This document shows positions 8,227-17,229 of a DNA stretch of 64,000 nt, piece by piece. Position 1 is the stretch's first letter; each line of letters begins with the position of its first letter. The notes below the pieces were generated by a model. The model did not search any database. It was not told where the DNA came from and saw only the letters and a list, made by a program, of their open reading frames with translations. The translations under genes and the position numbers were made by a program. The DNA is taken from positions 1 through 64,000 of the forward strand of contig NZ_JAHUWJ010000001.1 in assembly GCF_019219075.1 (NCBI RefSeq). Reading direction: 5' to 3'. The stretch comes from Chitinophaga sp. sic0106 (lineage in GTDB: Bacteria > Bacteroidota > Bacteroidia > Chitinophagales > Chitinophagaceae).

Positions 8227-10359
8227 ATGAGAATTGTACAGCGGTTGAAACCAACCTGTATTACCGGCGCAGCCCTATGCCTGCTGGCCGTTTCCCAGCT
8301 GAAAGCACAAAACAAGCAGGATATCAGCTTTGAGCAGGCCTTTAAGGGTAAGGCCAGCAATATCACGGTTCCTTTGCCAGCAGTAAGAGGCTGGGCAGAT
8401 GGAGATCATTACATCGAAATCCGCCAGGGACAAGCTTACAGCATTGATGCCCGCACCGGCAACGCCACCGTATATACAGCACCGGTGGGTGGCCCGATCG
8501 TGGATGTACGTAACAATGACGTTTTCTACACCGGCAACGATGGTAAAACCATCCAGCTCACCAACGACAAAGAGCAGGAAAAAAATCCTACCCTTTCCCC
8601 GGATGGTAAGTACGTGGCTTTTACCCGTAACAATGACTTATACAGTGTAGAAATAGCATCTAAAAAAGAAACCAGGTATACCAACGATGGCACCGACGTG
8701 ATTTACAACGGCTGGGCATCCTGGGTGTACTACGAGGAAATCCTTGGCAGGCCTACTAAATATCGCGCGTTCTGGTGGAGCCCCGACAGTAAAAATATCG
8801 CGTACATGCACTTTAATGATACCAAAGTGCCTGTATTCCCTATCTACAGCGAGAAAGGGCAACATGGCTATCTCGAAAACACCCGTTATCCTAAGGCAGG
8901 TGACCCTAACCCGGCAGTGAAACTGGGCGTGGTTCCGGTTACTGGCGGTGCTACCGTTTGGGCCGATTTTAATGAAAACGATGACCAGTACTTTGGCACC
9001 CCATTCTGGACGGCCGACAGCAAAAACCTCTGGATTCAGTGGATGCCCCGTGGCCAGGACAACCTGAAAATATACAGCATCAACCCGCAAAGCGGCGCCA
9101 AGAAAGAAATCTACGACGAAAAGCAAAAAACCTGGATCGACTGGTTTGATGCCGTACCTTTCCTGGACAATAACAAAGGTTTCCTGCTGCAGAGCGATAA
9201 AACCGGTTGGTCGCACCTCTACCTCCACAACATGGATGGCAGCCTGAAAAAGCAACTGACCTCCGGCAATTGGACCGTAAAAGAAGTACTTGAAATTGAT
9301 CAGAAGAACGAAGTGGTGTATTTCGTAGGCCGTAAAGAAGCATCTACCCGCTTTGATTTGTATAAGGTAAGTATGAAAAACGGTGCCCTGACCCGCCTCA
9401 CCAGTGGTGAATACCACAATATTGTGAGCATGGCGCCAGGTGCTAAGTATTTTATTACCACTTATAGCAACTTATCTACTCCTGCTAAAATGGCTATTGT
9501 GGATAATAACGGTAAAGTGATTCGCCAGCTGGGCGATAGCAAAGGGACTGATTTCGACAAATATAATGTGGCCAAAACGGAGCTGAAGTACTACAAAACC
9601 CGCGATGGACTGGAACTGCCAATGACCATTTCCATGCCGGTGCATATGGAGGCTGGTAAACGTTATCCGATCCTGATCAGCATCTACGGTGGCCCTAATG
9701 CCGGCACCGTTTACGATACCTGGAAACAGACGAATGTAACCCAGTGGTGGGCACAGGAAGGTGTGATTCAGGTAGCTATCGACAACCGTAGCAGCGGACA
9801 GCTGGGTAAAGCCGGGATGAACTACATCCACCGCAACCTGGGTATTCATGAAATTGAGGATTATATGGACGCCACCCGTTGGTTACGTTCCCAGCCATGG
9901 GCGGATACCAATAAGGTATGTATGACCGGTGGCAGCTTTGGTGGTTACATGACCTGTATGGCCCTGACCTACGGCGCCGATGTGTTTAATTACGGCATGG
10001 GCAACTTTGCGGTAACCGACTGGCAACTGTACGACAGCCACTATACCGAACGCTATATGGATACCCCGGCTGAAAATCCGGATGGCTATAAGAAAACCGC
10101 GGTAATGCCTTATGTAGAAAAATACCACGGCTTACTCCGCATCACCCACGGTACCATGGATGATAACGTACACATGCAAAACTGTATCCAGCTGATCGAT
10201 AAGATGGAGAACATGAATAAGCATTTCGAGTTCATGCTTTATCCTGGCGAACGTCATGGATGGAGCCCTCCTAAAAACGTGCATTCCAACAGCGAATCTT
10301 ACAGGTTTATCTATAATAACCTGCTGGACAAAGCCTTCCCGGCCGCCTTTACGAAGTAA
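8227..10359 (+). CDS. Dipeptidyl peptidase IV family serine peptidase (S9B)
   Basis: A 710-residue exported peptidase that removes N-terminal dipeptides, usually X-Pro or X-Ala. Residues 1-28 form a signal peptide. Residues about 45-450 are the eight-bladed propeller domain, which contains the substrate-binding Glu pair in VYYEEI (about residue 168) and the FNDT and PKAG blocks typical of DPP IV. The C-terminal alpha/beta hydrolase domain carries the catalytic triad: Ser570 in GGSFGGY, Asp in HGTMDDN (645/646) and His677 in ERHGW. It is monocistronic, with a TATTTTCG box 43 bases upstream and a strong terminator at 10381. It probably works in the periplasm in peptide utilisation. Confidence 0.95.
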   Translation: MRIVQRLKPTCITGAALCLLAVSQLKAQNKQDISFEQAFKGKASNITVPLPAVRGWADGDHYIEIRQGQAYSIDARTGNATVYTAPVGGPIVDVRNNDVFYTGNDGKTIQLTNDKEQEKNPTLSPDGKYVAFTRNNDLYSVEIASKKETRYTNDGTDVIYNGWASWVYYEEILGRPTKYRAFWWSPDSKNIAYMHFNDTKVPVFPIYSEKGQHGYLENTRYPKAGDPNPAVKLGVVPVTGGATVWADFNENDDQYFGTPFWTADSKNLWIQWMPRGQDNLKIYSINPQSGAKKEIYDEKQKTWIDWFDAVPFLDNNKGFLLQSDKTGWSHLYLHNMDGSLKKQLTSGNWTVKEVLEIDQKNEVVYFVGRKEASTRFDLYKVSMKNGALTRLTSGEYHNIVSMAPGAKYFITTYSNLSTPAKMAIVDNNGKVIRQLGDSKGTDFDKYNVAKTELKYYKTRDGLELPMTISMPVHMEAGKRYPILISIYGGPNAGTVYDTWKQTNVTQWWAQEGVIQVAIDNRSSGQLGKAGMNYIHRNLGIHEIEDYMDATRWLRSQPWADTNKVCMTGGSFGGYMTCMALTYGADVFNYGMGNFAVTDWQLYDSHYTERYMDTPAENPDGYKKTAVMPYVEKYHGLLRITHGTMDDNVHMQNCIQLIDKMENMNKHFEFMLYPGERHGWSPPKNVHSNSESYRFIYNNLLDKAFPAAFTK

Positions 10360-10380
10360 TCATAAAGCTATAAAAACACG

Positions 10381-10406
10381 AAACCCGGCCAGCAGGCCGG
10401 GTTTTT
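10381..10406 (+). terminator. Terminator of the DPP IV gene
   Basis: A 10-bp stem AAACCCGGCC / GGCCGGGTTT with loop AGCA and a T-tract, starting 22 bases after the stop codon. Confidence 0.92.
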
Positions 10407-10449
10407 GTGTATATAATAATATAGGGATGATCTTTTTTGAAAAAGAAAC

Positions 10450-10515
10450 GGGGCTGCAAGACTACAGCCCCGAAAAATTTTAACCATATCTTTATTGAAA
10501 AACCTATACCAAAGA
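10450..10515 (-). repeat. Hairpin-tail repeat element, copy B
   Basis: Stem GGGGCTG / CAGCCCC around a CAAGACTA loop (10450-10471), then the conserved tail TTTTAACCATATC and GAAAAACCTATACC, ending CAAAGAT (10478-10515). Read on the minus strand the order is a near-promoter box (CATCTTTG), a conserved 35-base leader, a GC hairpin and a T-rich stretch, as would be expected for a short terminated RNA. Confidence 0.7.
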
Positions 10516-10718
10516 TGGCCGTTTTTACCATATGGTGAAAGCCCTTTTTAGTGAATGATATATTTTAACCGGGGAACGTGTAGAAAATCGGGGTTAACGT
10601 ATGAGTAGGAAAATCACTTTATGAATTTATATATATAATAACTGTGGGGTTAATTCAACATATAAAAGAGGCATCGGGATAAAATGGACAGGTTTTTTCT
10701 CAGTTAGAGAAAGAAAAA

Positions 10719-10786
10719 AGGGTGGTAAGAATACCGCCCTTGTAATAATTTTAACCATATCCTATGAAAAACCTATAACAAAGATA
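10719..10786 (-). repeat. Hairpin-tail repeat element, copy C; candidate small RNA
   Basis: Stem AGGGTGGTA / TACCGCCCT with loop AGAA (10719-10740) and the conserved tail up to CAAAGATA (10749-10786). On the minus strand a perfect -7 box TATCTTTG (10786-10779) is followed by about 45 bases of conserved leader, then the hairpin and a TTTTTTCTTTC tract, so it could be a complete small-RNA gene of about 65-70 bases. Compared with copy A, one stem pair changes from T-A to G-C on both sides, which supports RNA folding. Confidence 0.6.
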
Positions 10787-10981
10787 TATCCTTCATTTTC
10801 TCCTGTGTTTTCATTTCCGTGAACGTTAAGGTTTTGTTCGTAAAGTGGGGATAATGGTAAATATGTTATTATATTATAAATAATGTGATATTATTAATAA
10901 AAAATAATTATCGCTAATACATATATATAGTCGACTAACTATCAACTAAAAGTACCCACTAGATTAGTTCGTATTATTTTT

Positions 10982-11320
10982 TTACGCAATGCGCAATCCG
11001 TTTTCGACTGGAAGTCCAGGCTGCAAGAGGGTTACAGACTTATCAGCGCCAACGGCGCCCAGAACCAGGCACTCCGACATGAACCTGGCGATCTGCTTTT
11101 TGGGGAAGTTTACGACAGCAACAACCTGTTTGCCTAGGAGTTCCTCTTTTTTATAAAGAACAGTTATCTGAGCGGAGGATTTACGGAGTCCGATCTCCTG
11201 CCCAAAATCAATAACTAACTGGTAGGAGGGGTTGCGTGCCTCCGGGAAGTCATTCACTTCCACCACCGTTCCAACTCTCATTTCTACCTTTTCAAAATCC
11301 TGCCAGGTGATTAATTCCAT
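10982..11320 (-). CDS. csaA: CsaA-like tRNA-binding / chaperone protein
   Basis: A 112-residue single-domain protein of the OB-fold tRNA-binding (EMAP-II-like) family. The MRVGTVVEVNDFPEARNPSY start, the IDFG and the S-S-A-Q-I-T motif, and the VVNFPKKQIARFMSE block match CsaA, a dimeric protein-secretion-related chaperone that binds tRNA. The full family length is present. It stands alone, with no nearby secretion gene, so the physiological role is only inferred from the family. Confidence 0.9.
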   Translation of the reverse strand: MELITWQDFEKVEMRVGTVVEVNDFPEARNPSYQLVIDFGQEIGLRKSSAQITVLYKKEELLGKQVVAVVNFPKKQIARFMSECLVLGAVGADKSVTLLQPGLPVENGLRIA

Positions 11321-11486
11321 GCGTTTAAGTTATTTAATAAATGTAAAGATCCTTATGCAAAATGTCAAGCCTAAAAATAAAGATATCTAGTGCAAAAACC
11401 CTTGATATTTCTGGGTTTAAAGCATGAGTCTGGCATAATTATTGGTTTTAATGTGATCAAATTTTAGGTTAAAAAATAGGTTAAAG

Positions 11487-11525
11487 CGAAAGAACCCCAC
11501 CTCTGCAGGTGGGGTTCTTTCGTTT
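11487..11525. terminator. Terminator of lptC
   Basis: A 16-bp perfect stem (CGAAAGAACCCCACCT and complement) with loop CTGC, flanked by A- and T-rich ends. It lies 20 bases after the lptC stop on the minus strand. Confidence 0.9.
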
Positions 11526-11545
11526 AGGCAATGCCGTTATAAAAC

Positions 11546-12295
11546 TTAGTGTATAGTGGTATCTTTTTGCACCTTTAATATCGCCGGGCGGGGACGCAGA
11601 ACGTTAGGTGGTATCACTGGTGCATTTGCTCCCGCCTGTACACCAGTGGGTATGGGAGATGCTGGTGCCGCAGGCGCTACAGTTGTACTTGCCGGCACAG
11701 GAACAGTAGGGGTAGCCGCAGAAGGCACCGCATTTACTGTAGAATCCTCCGACATGGCCGTACTGTCTTCCAGGGTAATAGGTCCGCTTACGCTCAATAT
11801 CTTCTTTACAGAAAAATCCTCGTTGGCTTCCAGCCCCCAGCCATGTAACTGAGAAGTGGGCGTGGTAATGAATACCTCCTTGGTAGAGTAGAATATTTTG
11901 CGGTGCGGGTCATAATTCAGCTCGTTACTCTCCAGCTTTTCACCTTTTACGGTAATCAGCTCCACACTGTCGCGCAGGTAAACGAACCCTTCCTCCTCCA
12001 TATACTTACCATGTTTGGCGGTGAGGGTGCTGGTGAGGTTCAGCAGGGAATCGTACATCAGCACTTTCAGCCCTTGTTTGAACTCTACATAACTGGGGCG
12101 CTCCAAACTTCTTTCCATTACAGGCGCCGTAAGCTTGGCACTCACCCGGCCTCCCTGGCTGAATATAGTCACGATATCCGTTCCGTTTTCCACGGCTGCT
12201 TTCTTGGCGTCAAAAGCCATTACAGCAGCAATATCGTTTTCACAGCTGCTAAACAGCGCTGCCAACAACAAGAAATATGAAATCCTTTTAATCAT
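11546..12295 (-). CDS. lptC: LPS export ABC transporter periplasmic protein LptC
   Basis: A 249-residue lipoprotein. The signal ends in the lipobox LFSSC with the lipidated Cys at about residue 19. The beta-jellyroll LptC/OstA-like core spans about 40-175, with the typical MERSLERPSYVEFKQGLKV and YDPHRKIFYSTKEV strands; it hands lipopolysaccharide from the LptBFG transporter to LptA. The last 70 or so residues are a Pro/Ala/Thr-rich low-complexity tail not needed for the fold. It is downstream of an outer-membrane protein gene (116-base gap), a common Bacteroidota order. Confidence 0.85.
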   Translation of the reverse strand: MIKRISYFLLLAALFSSCENDIAAVMAFDAKKAAVENGTDIVTIFSQGGRVSAKLTAPVMERSLERPSYVEFKQGLKVLMYDSLLNLTSTLTAKHGKYMEEEGFVYLRDSVELITVKGEKLESNELNYDPHRKIFYSTKEVFITTPTSQLHGWGLEANEDFSVKKILSVSGPITLEDSTAMSEDSTVNAVPSAATPTVPVPASTTVAPAAPASPIPTGVQAGANAPVIPPNVLRPRPAILKVQKDTTIH

Positions 12296-12411
12296 GGATC
12301 TGTTAAAAAAGAAATGCAGTGAATGCGAGGCGAAGATAAAAAGAATTTACCTCCCCAACCATACACTGCATTACTATTAAGTTATGTAGATAATCAGGCT
12401 ATTGTATCCTG

Positions 12412-13710
12412 TTAATCGTATTTACGTTTGATAAACCATCTGTCGCTCAGCGTAAAGCCAATGGAAAAGCGATAAACGGTTTCTTTCAGCGCTGTTTCGG
12501 AATTGCCGCGGTGGGCTATTTCCAAAGCCAGGTTGAGCATGCTGTACTGGTTGCTGTAAGGCAGGCGGCGAACCGGTAAACCGGCACCGATAGTAGCCCC
12601 GAATAAAGGCATATCCTTCTCTTTCAGGTAAATATAGTCCTTACCGTAGTAAGCACCCAGGCGATAAGCTACCCTGTTCCAATAACCACTCAGTGCATTC
12701 AGGTTAGGAACAAACTGGCCACCTACCGACATTTTATAGCTATTCTGCGTTTCCGGGTCTGGTGTACCAAACACTTTGAAGTTATCCTGCCAGCTGGTGG
12801 TGTTGAAGTCAGCACCCACCTGCCATTTGTCAGCCTTACGCAGCATAAAACCACCACCAAACTCCGTAGGATATACCACGGTTCCTTTGGCACCTTTGGT
12901 ATACAATACCGTATCCTGGTTGGTGAAATTGTTGGAAGAAGCATCGTAGATAACTGATTCATGCAGCTGCGCTCTTCTGGCGCTCATGTTCTGGTTCAGG
13001 CTTCCGCTCGCACCCAACTGGAGGTCCAGATCTTTGGAGAGCTTCGCTTTATACTGCACCCCGGCCTTGTAGAAAAAGCTGTTGTAGCTGATGCGATTCA
13101 TACGGCGGGAAGCAAAAATGGTTTGTCCCGGATAAATAATAGTGGTATTATTTTCCAGGTTACCAAAGAGGTACCCGATGTTTACCCCAATGGAGAAGTT
13201 ACCAATGCCCACACCAGTACCGGCATACAGCTGGTATAAACCACCACTGCCTTCGTAACGGTTGATCAGTGGCAAACGTACTGTATCGAAGAAATTGCCG
13301 GTAACCGGCTCCTGAATATTGTAGGATACTCTTGAAACCGGGCGAAGCCCCAGATTCATACCCCACTTTTTCTTGATAGGAATACCTAACTGAAGGTAGG
13401 AGAGTGTACCGAAACCGCTGCTGAAACTACCGCCCCCATCATTAATGTTGCGGGCACCACCTTCAACGGCTATATCTAAAGATGTTAAAAGTAAGTTGGA
13501 ATAACTCGCCGGGTTAATGAAGTTCACAGATGTGGGATCACTATAGGCCTGAGAAACACCACCCATACCGCGATTGACAATATTCTGGTTATTATTCAGA
13601 TCACCCAGTCCGTAACGGGAATATGGTGAATTATCCTGTGCTGTGGCATTATTTGCGAGCAGAAAAACTGCCCCGAATAAACAAAGAATGCTGGCTTTTG
13701 TCCGATGCAT
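12412..13710 (-). CDS. Outer-membrane beta-barrel protein, FadL-like
   Basis: A 432-residue protein with a signal peptide ending ATAQ (about residue 24). The mature N-terminus NSPYSRYGLGDL and the following MGGVSQAYSDPTSVNFINPASY block recall FadL-type porins and a conserved Bacteroidota outer-membrane protein usually encoded near lptC. Alternating aromatic strands continue to a C-terminal FSIGFTLSDRWFIKRKYD end. The substrate is unknown. Co-orientation with lptC suggests an envelope-biogenesis context. Confidence 0.7.
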   Translation of the reverse strand: MHRTKASILCLFGAVFLLANNATAQDNSPYSRYGLGDLNNNQNIVNRGMGGVSQAYSDPTSVNFINPASYSNLLLTSLDIAVEGGARNINDGGGSFSSGFGTLSYLQLGIPIKKKWGMNLGLRPVSRVSYNIQEPVTGNFFDTVRLPLINRYEGSGGLYQLYAGTGVGIGNFSIGVNIGYLFGNLENNTTIIYPGQTIFASRRMNRISYNSFFYKAGVQYKAKLSKDLDLQLGASGSLNQNMSARRAQLHESVIYDASSNNFTNQDTVLYTKGAKGTVVYPTEFGGGFMLRKADKWQVGADFNTTSWQDNFKVFGTPDPETQNSYKMSVGGQFVPNLNALSGYWNRVAYRLGAYYGKDYIYLKEKDMPLFGATIGAGLPVRRLPYSNQYSMLNLALEIAHRGNSETALKETVYRFSIGFTLSDRWFIKRKYD

Positions 13711-13882
13711 TGAGTTACAGAATTGTTTTTAAACCCGTTATCAGATTAATTATGGGTCTGCAAATATCTAATTTTTAAGGCGGGAAGCAAAAAAAACCAA
13801 ATTCAGGCCTGTTAAAACCTCGTTAAAGTTGGCACTTTTTTCTTCGCAAATCCTTACCAGATCATCATCTGCATAATTGTTA

Positions 13883-14518
13883 TCAAATATCCCCGGCTGA
13901 TAAATTCCGGAAATGTCCATTCAACTTTACGCGCTCCTTCAGGCGTTCCATTTCCGCCATCATGGGGATTACTTTATGAAGATGTTGCTTCAGAAATTCC
14001 AGGCGTTGTACTTCATAAAACAAGTGCAGCATATCATATTCCTCTGATAATGAAAGACCTGCGTGATGTGCTACATCATATGACATCAACTGCAGATCCG
14101 GTTTGGAGAAAGATTTATGTACCTGTAAAATGGCATGTAACTCCCGGACCCCGTGCAATACCTCTTCCCGGAGGCGCTCACTCACCGACATATCATTCTC
14201 CGGATAGCTCACGATCGCCCCGGCATATAATTTATCCGGAATCTGCTGCACCAGCTCCAGTACCCTGAAGACACGCTCGCCCCTGGTAACAATATCCATC
14301 TCCCCATTATCATACAGCTTATCCACCTTTTCCACTTTCACCAGGGTTCCATACTCCATTACCTTCTTATCCACCACGGCCGGGATACCGAAAGGCCGCC
14401 CTTCCGCCACACATTCAGCCACCATTTGTTTATATTTTGGCTCAAAAACGTGCAGATTCAGCTGCTCACCCGGATAAGCCACAATGCCAAGAGGAAATAT
14501 GGGAATAAAATTAGTCAT
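13883..14518 (-). CDS. LON peptidase substrate-binding domain protein
   Basis: A 211-residue protein consisting of the Lon N-terminal (PUA-like) domain only, with no AAA or protease domain. The start IPIFPLGIVAYPGEQLNLHVFEPKY is the standard opening of this family, followed by the RGERVFRVLEL segment near residue 85. Stand-alone LON-domain proteins are widespread, and their function is poorly known; they may bind or present substrates. The gene is divergent from the glycosyltransferase gene at 14664. Confidence 0.9.
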   Translation of the reverse strand: MTNFIPIFPLGIVAYPGEQLNLHVFEPKYKQMVAECVAEGRPFGIPAVVDKKVMEYGTLVKVEKVDKLYDNGEMDIVTRGERVFRVLELVQQIPDKLYAGAIVSYPENDMSVSERLREEVLHGVRELHAILQVHKSFSKPDLQLMSYDVAHHAGLSLSEEYDMLHLFYEVQRLEFLKQHLHKVIPMMAEMERLKERVKLNGHFRNLSAGDI

Positions 14519-14663
14519 TCAAATTGTCGTTATTTGCTAAAGTTATAAAATCATATAGTTACATCACAGGATAAATGTAACAACTGGTAATGCCAACCGC
14601 TTAAATGTAAGCATCAAACTGAGAATCATATTCTAATTATACTGTACTTTTACTATTTACCTT

Positions 14664-15467
14664 ATGCGACCTACAGTCACCTTACTGATTGCCACCTACA
14701 ACTGGCCTGCAGCCCTCAAATTATGCCTGGAGAGCGTGCGGCAGCAAACTGTTATGCCTAAAGAAGTCATTGTAGCAGATGACGGTTCCCGTGAAGAAAC
14801 CACGGAGCTCATCAAATCCTTTCAACAAAATTTTCCAGTGCCGCTGATTCATATCTGGCAACCGGATGATGGATTCCGCCTGGCACAGATCCGAAACAAA
14901 GGAATTGCTGCAGCCAGCGGCGACTATGTAATCCAGCTGGATGGGGACCTGATCCTGGAAAAACATTTTATCGCTGATCATATTGCCACCGCAGAACCAG
15001 GATATTTTGTGACCGGCAGCAGGGTGTGCCTTACCAAAGAAATCACCGAACAGGTGTTCGTAGATCAGTCCCTGGATATAAAACGGATTCCTGCAGGATA
15101 CCGCTTCAATTCCATGCGCATTCCCCTGGTTGCCAACTTCATGGCGAAAAAATACAAAATGAAGGGCCGCCATAAATACTACGTAAAAGGCTGCAACATG
15201 GCTTTCTGGAAGAAAGACCTCATCATGGTGAATGGCTACGACGAAATCTTTGTTGGTTGGGGGATGGAAGACACCGATATTGCAATCAGATTATTAAATT
15301 CAGGTATCCGTAAGAAATTCATTAAAATGAGGGGAGTAGTATATCACCTGTTTCATAATGAAGCTTCCCGGAGCACGCACCTGGAGAATGTTCGGCTCAC
15401 AGAAGTCGCCATAGCTGGCAATAAGAAAGTGGCGACCAAAGGGCTGAGCGAATACCTGGACAAATAA
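14664..15467 (+). CDS. Family 2 glycosyltransferase
   Basis: A 267-residue GT-A glycosyltransferase. The N-terminal nucleotide-sugar fold starts TVTLLIATYNWP, with the DDGS motif at about residue 40 and the metal-binding LDGD motif at about 94. The C-terminal half has GCNMAFWKKDL and GWGMEDTDIAIRL, the ED acceptor/catalytic box of the galactosyltransferase C-terminal domain. No membrane segment is seen. It heads a tight plus-strand operon with meaB (8-base gap) and the AlkD-like gene. The acceptor is unknown because no polysaccharide cluster is nearby. Confidence 0.88.
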   Translation: MRPTVTLLIATYNWPAALKLCLESVRQQTVMPKEVIVADDGSREETTELIKSFQQNFPVPLIHIWQPDDGFRLAQIRNKGIAAASGDYVIQLDGDLILEKHFIADHIATAEPGYFVTGSRVCLTKEITEQVFVDQSLDIKRIPAGYRFNSMRIPLVANFMAKKYKMKGRHKYYVKGCNMAFWKKDLIMVNGYDEIFVGWGMEDTDIAIRLLNSGIRKKFIKMRGVVYHLFHNEASRSTHLENVRLTEVAIAGNKKVATKGLSEYLDK

Positions 15468-15475
15468 ATTTCGAC

Positions 15476-16378
15476 ATGGACCAGTCACTGCTTGAGGGAC
15501 TCAGATCGCATCATATCAAATCACTTGCCCGCTGCATTTCCCTGGTGGAAAACGAGGCCACGGGCTATGAAGCGCTCCTGGAAGCCCTTCCCCAGCACTC
15601 ACCTACAAAAGTTATTGGGATTACCGGCCCTCCCGGGGCCGGTAAAAGCACACTGGTCAATGCACTTATACAACACCTGCTTACCACTGGTAAAAAAATA
15701 GCCATCATAGCTGTAGACCCCTCCTCACCATTCAATTATGGCGCGCTCCTGGGCGATAGGATAAGGATGAGTCAGCATTACAATAATCCCAACGTGTTTA
15801 TCCGGTCTATGGCGAGTCGCGGTGCACTTGGCGGGCTCAGCCCTAAAATTATTGAGGTGAGCGACCTGGTCAAAGCAGCAGGTTTTGACTACCTTTTTAT
15901 AGAAACAGTGGGTGTTGGACAAAGCGAAGTCGAAATTGCCGGTATTGCAGATACAACTATCGTGGTGGTAGTTCCGGAGGCCGGTGATGAAATTCAGACC
16001 ATGAAAGCAGGCCTTATGGAGATCGCAGATATATTTGTGGTCAATAAAGCGGACCGGGCAAATGCAGATGAATTTGTAAAAAATCTGCGCCTCCTTGCTC
16101 ATACACGCCAGCACGATGGATGGGAAATACCAGTAGTAAAATCAGTGGCTACCCAACAGCAAGGCATACACGAAATTACGGATGCGATAGACAAACATCA
16201 GCAATTGGCTACCAACAACCAACATCGGCACTCCTTACTGCTGGCGGAAAAAGCCTATCAGCTGATTCAATACCGTCGCATGAAAGATATTAGCAAAAAA
16301 AGCCTACAGGCAGAGATAAAGATGCTACTCGACACATCTTCGTTTAACCTTTACGGTTATATCAGATCTAAAAGCTGA
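15476..16378 (+). CDS. meaB: MeaB/ArgK GTPase, methylmalonyl-CoA mutase chaperone
   Basis: A 300-residue G3E-family P-loop GTPase that protects and reloads adenosylcobalamin-dependent methylmalonyl-CoA mutase. Visible motifs are Walker A GPPGAGKS at about residues 46-53, the base-proximal AVDPSSPFNYGALLGDRIRM block, ETVGVGQSE (switch II region) and NKAD for guanine binding. The length is slightly under the usual 310-330. The mutase genes are not in the window. It is sandwiched in one operon between the glycosyltransferase and the DNA-alkylation repair gene, which have no obvious link to it. Confidence 0.94.
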   Translation: MDQSLLEGLRSHHIKSLARCISLVENEATGYEALLEALPQHSPTKVIGITGPPGAGKSTLVNALIQHLLTTGKKIAIIAVDPSSPFNYGALLGDRIRMSQHYNNPNVFIRSMASRGALGGLSPKIIEVSDLVKAAGFDYLFIETVGVGQSEVEIAGIADTTIVVVVPEAGDEIQTMKAGLMEIADIFVVNKADRANADEFVKNLRLLAHTRQHDGWEIPVVKSVATQQQGIHEITDAIDKHQQLATNNQHRHSLLLAEKAYQLIQYRRMKDISKKSLQAEIKMLLDTSSFNLYGYIRSKS

Positions 16379-16380
16379 TC

Positions 16381-17043
16381 ATGAATTACCTTCCACTGAT
16401 TATCCAGGAGTTTGAAACAGCGGCTAATGCCACCGAAGCAGTAGCCATGAAGAAATACATGCGTGATCAGTTTGAGTTCTGCGGCATCAAGTCACCACAG
16501 CGGAAACTATTACTGCGCGGCCTCAAAGCTACACACGGCGTGCCTGCGATTACTGAAATGCCGGCGCTGGTAAAAGCATTATGGAAACTGCCACAGCGCG
16601 AATATCAATATGCAGCTATTGACATCATGCAATCCATGCACAAGCAATTCATCCCTGCGCATATAGCGTTATTCGAATGGATGATCCTGCAAAAATCGTG
16701 GTGGGATACGGTGGATAATACACTGAGTGGATTAGTATCTCCCTGGTTTAAAAAATTCCCGGAACAAAGGGCTGCTATTACAGATCGCTGGATCGCCAGT
16801 GACAATATATGGCTGCAACGCGGGGCCATCATTTACCAGAATGGATGGAAGTTGCAGACGGATGAAAAAGTACTGTTCCGTTACATTTTGCAGTGCAACC
16901 ATAGCAAGGAATTTTTTATCCAAAAGGGTATTGGATGGGCCCTGCGCGAATATTCAAAGGTTAATCCGGTATCCGTTAAAGCGTTTGTAGCCCAATATCC
17001 GCTGGCGCCACTCAGCAAAAGAGAAGCATTGCGATTGTTGTAA
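16381..17043 (+). CDS. AlkD-like DNA alkylation repair protein
   Basis: A 220-residue all-helical HEAT-repeat protein of the AlkD family, which removes alkylated bases such as 3-methyladenine or 7-methylguanine. The family signature FCGIKSPQRK occurs at about residue 32, KSWWDTVD at about 104 carries the DNA-facing Trp and catalytic Asp, and GWALREYSKVNP occurs near 185. It starts two bases after the meaB stop and is thus the last gene of that operon. Confidence 0.9.
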   Translation: MNYLPLIIQEFETAANATEAVAMKKYMRDQFEFCGIKSPQRKLLLRGLKATHGVPAITEMPALVKALWKLPQREYQYAAIDIMQSMHKQFIPAHIALFEWMILQKSWWDTVDNTLSGLVSPWFKKFPEQRAAITDRWIASDNIWLQRGAIIYQNGWKLQTDEKVLFRYILQCNHSKEFFIQKGIGWALREYSKVNPVSVKAFVAQYPLAPLSKREALRLL

Positions 17044-17080
17044 GTTTAAGACAAGTGAACCCCTCTACCGTAAAAAATGT

Positions 17081-17088
17081 TATCTTTG
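17081..17088 (+). promoter_or_regulatory. -7 promoter box upstream of the SMR transporter gene
   Basis: TATCTTTG matches TAnnTTTG exactly, 142 bases before the transporter ATG. It implies a 5' untranslated region of about 135 bases that contains the short ORF and hairpins described at 17093. Confidence 0.5.
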
Positions 17089-17092
17089 CAGC

Positions 17093-17152
17093 ATGCGAAC
17101 CTTCACTACAGGCATATTAATCGCGTACGCAGTTTTCAATTACGGCCTCTAA
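17093..17152 (+). CDS. Possible 19-residue leader peptide
   Basis: ATG to TAA encodes a 19-residue peptide, MRTFTTGILIAYAVFNYGL, within the leader of the transporter gene. It is followed by two mutually exclusive hairpins (CGTAG 17161-17165 with CTACG 17172-17176; GGGC 17165-17168 with GCCC 17176-17179) and a pyrimidine/T-rich run. This resembles an attenuator. The ATG lies so close to the promoter box that the message would be nearly leaderless, and a chance ORF of this size is possible. Confidence 0.25.
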   Translation: MRTFTTGILIAYAVFNYGL

Positions 17153-17229
17153 TTATTGTCCGTAGGGCATTCTACGCCCATACCTCTCTCTAATATTTTC
17201 TATTTTTTTATTTATTAAATCTGGTTATT

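Larger units (their letters stand above)
10360..10981. other. Convergent AT-rich intergenic region
   Basis: The 622 bases between the DPP IV and csaA genes hold the DPP IV terminator and repeat copies B and C. The remaining sequence (about 10520-10715 and 10790-10980) is AT-rich with TATATATA runs, and no convincing coding sequence was seen in it. Confidence 0.6.

Noticed and set aside
17093-17229. Guanidine riboswitch ahead of the Gdx-type gene
   Set aside because: None of the conserved blocks of the known guanidine classes could be recognised in the leader.
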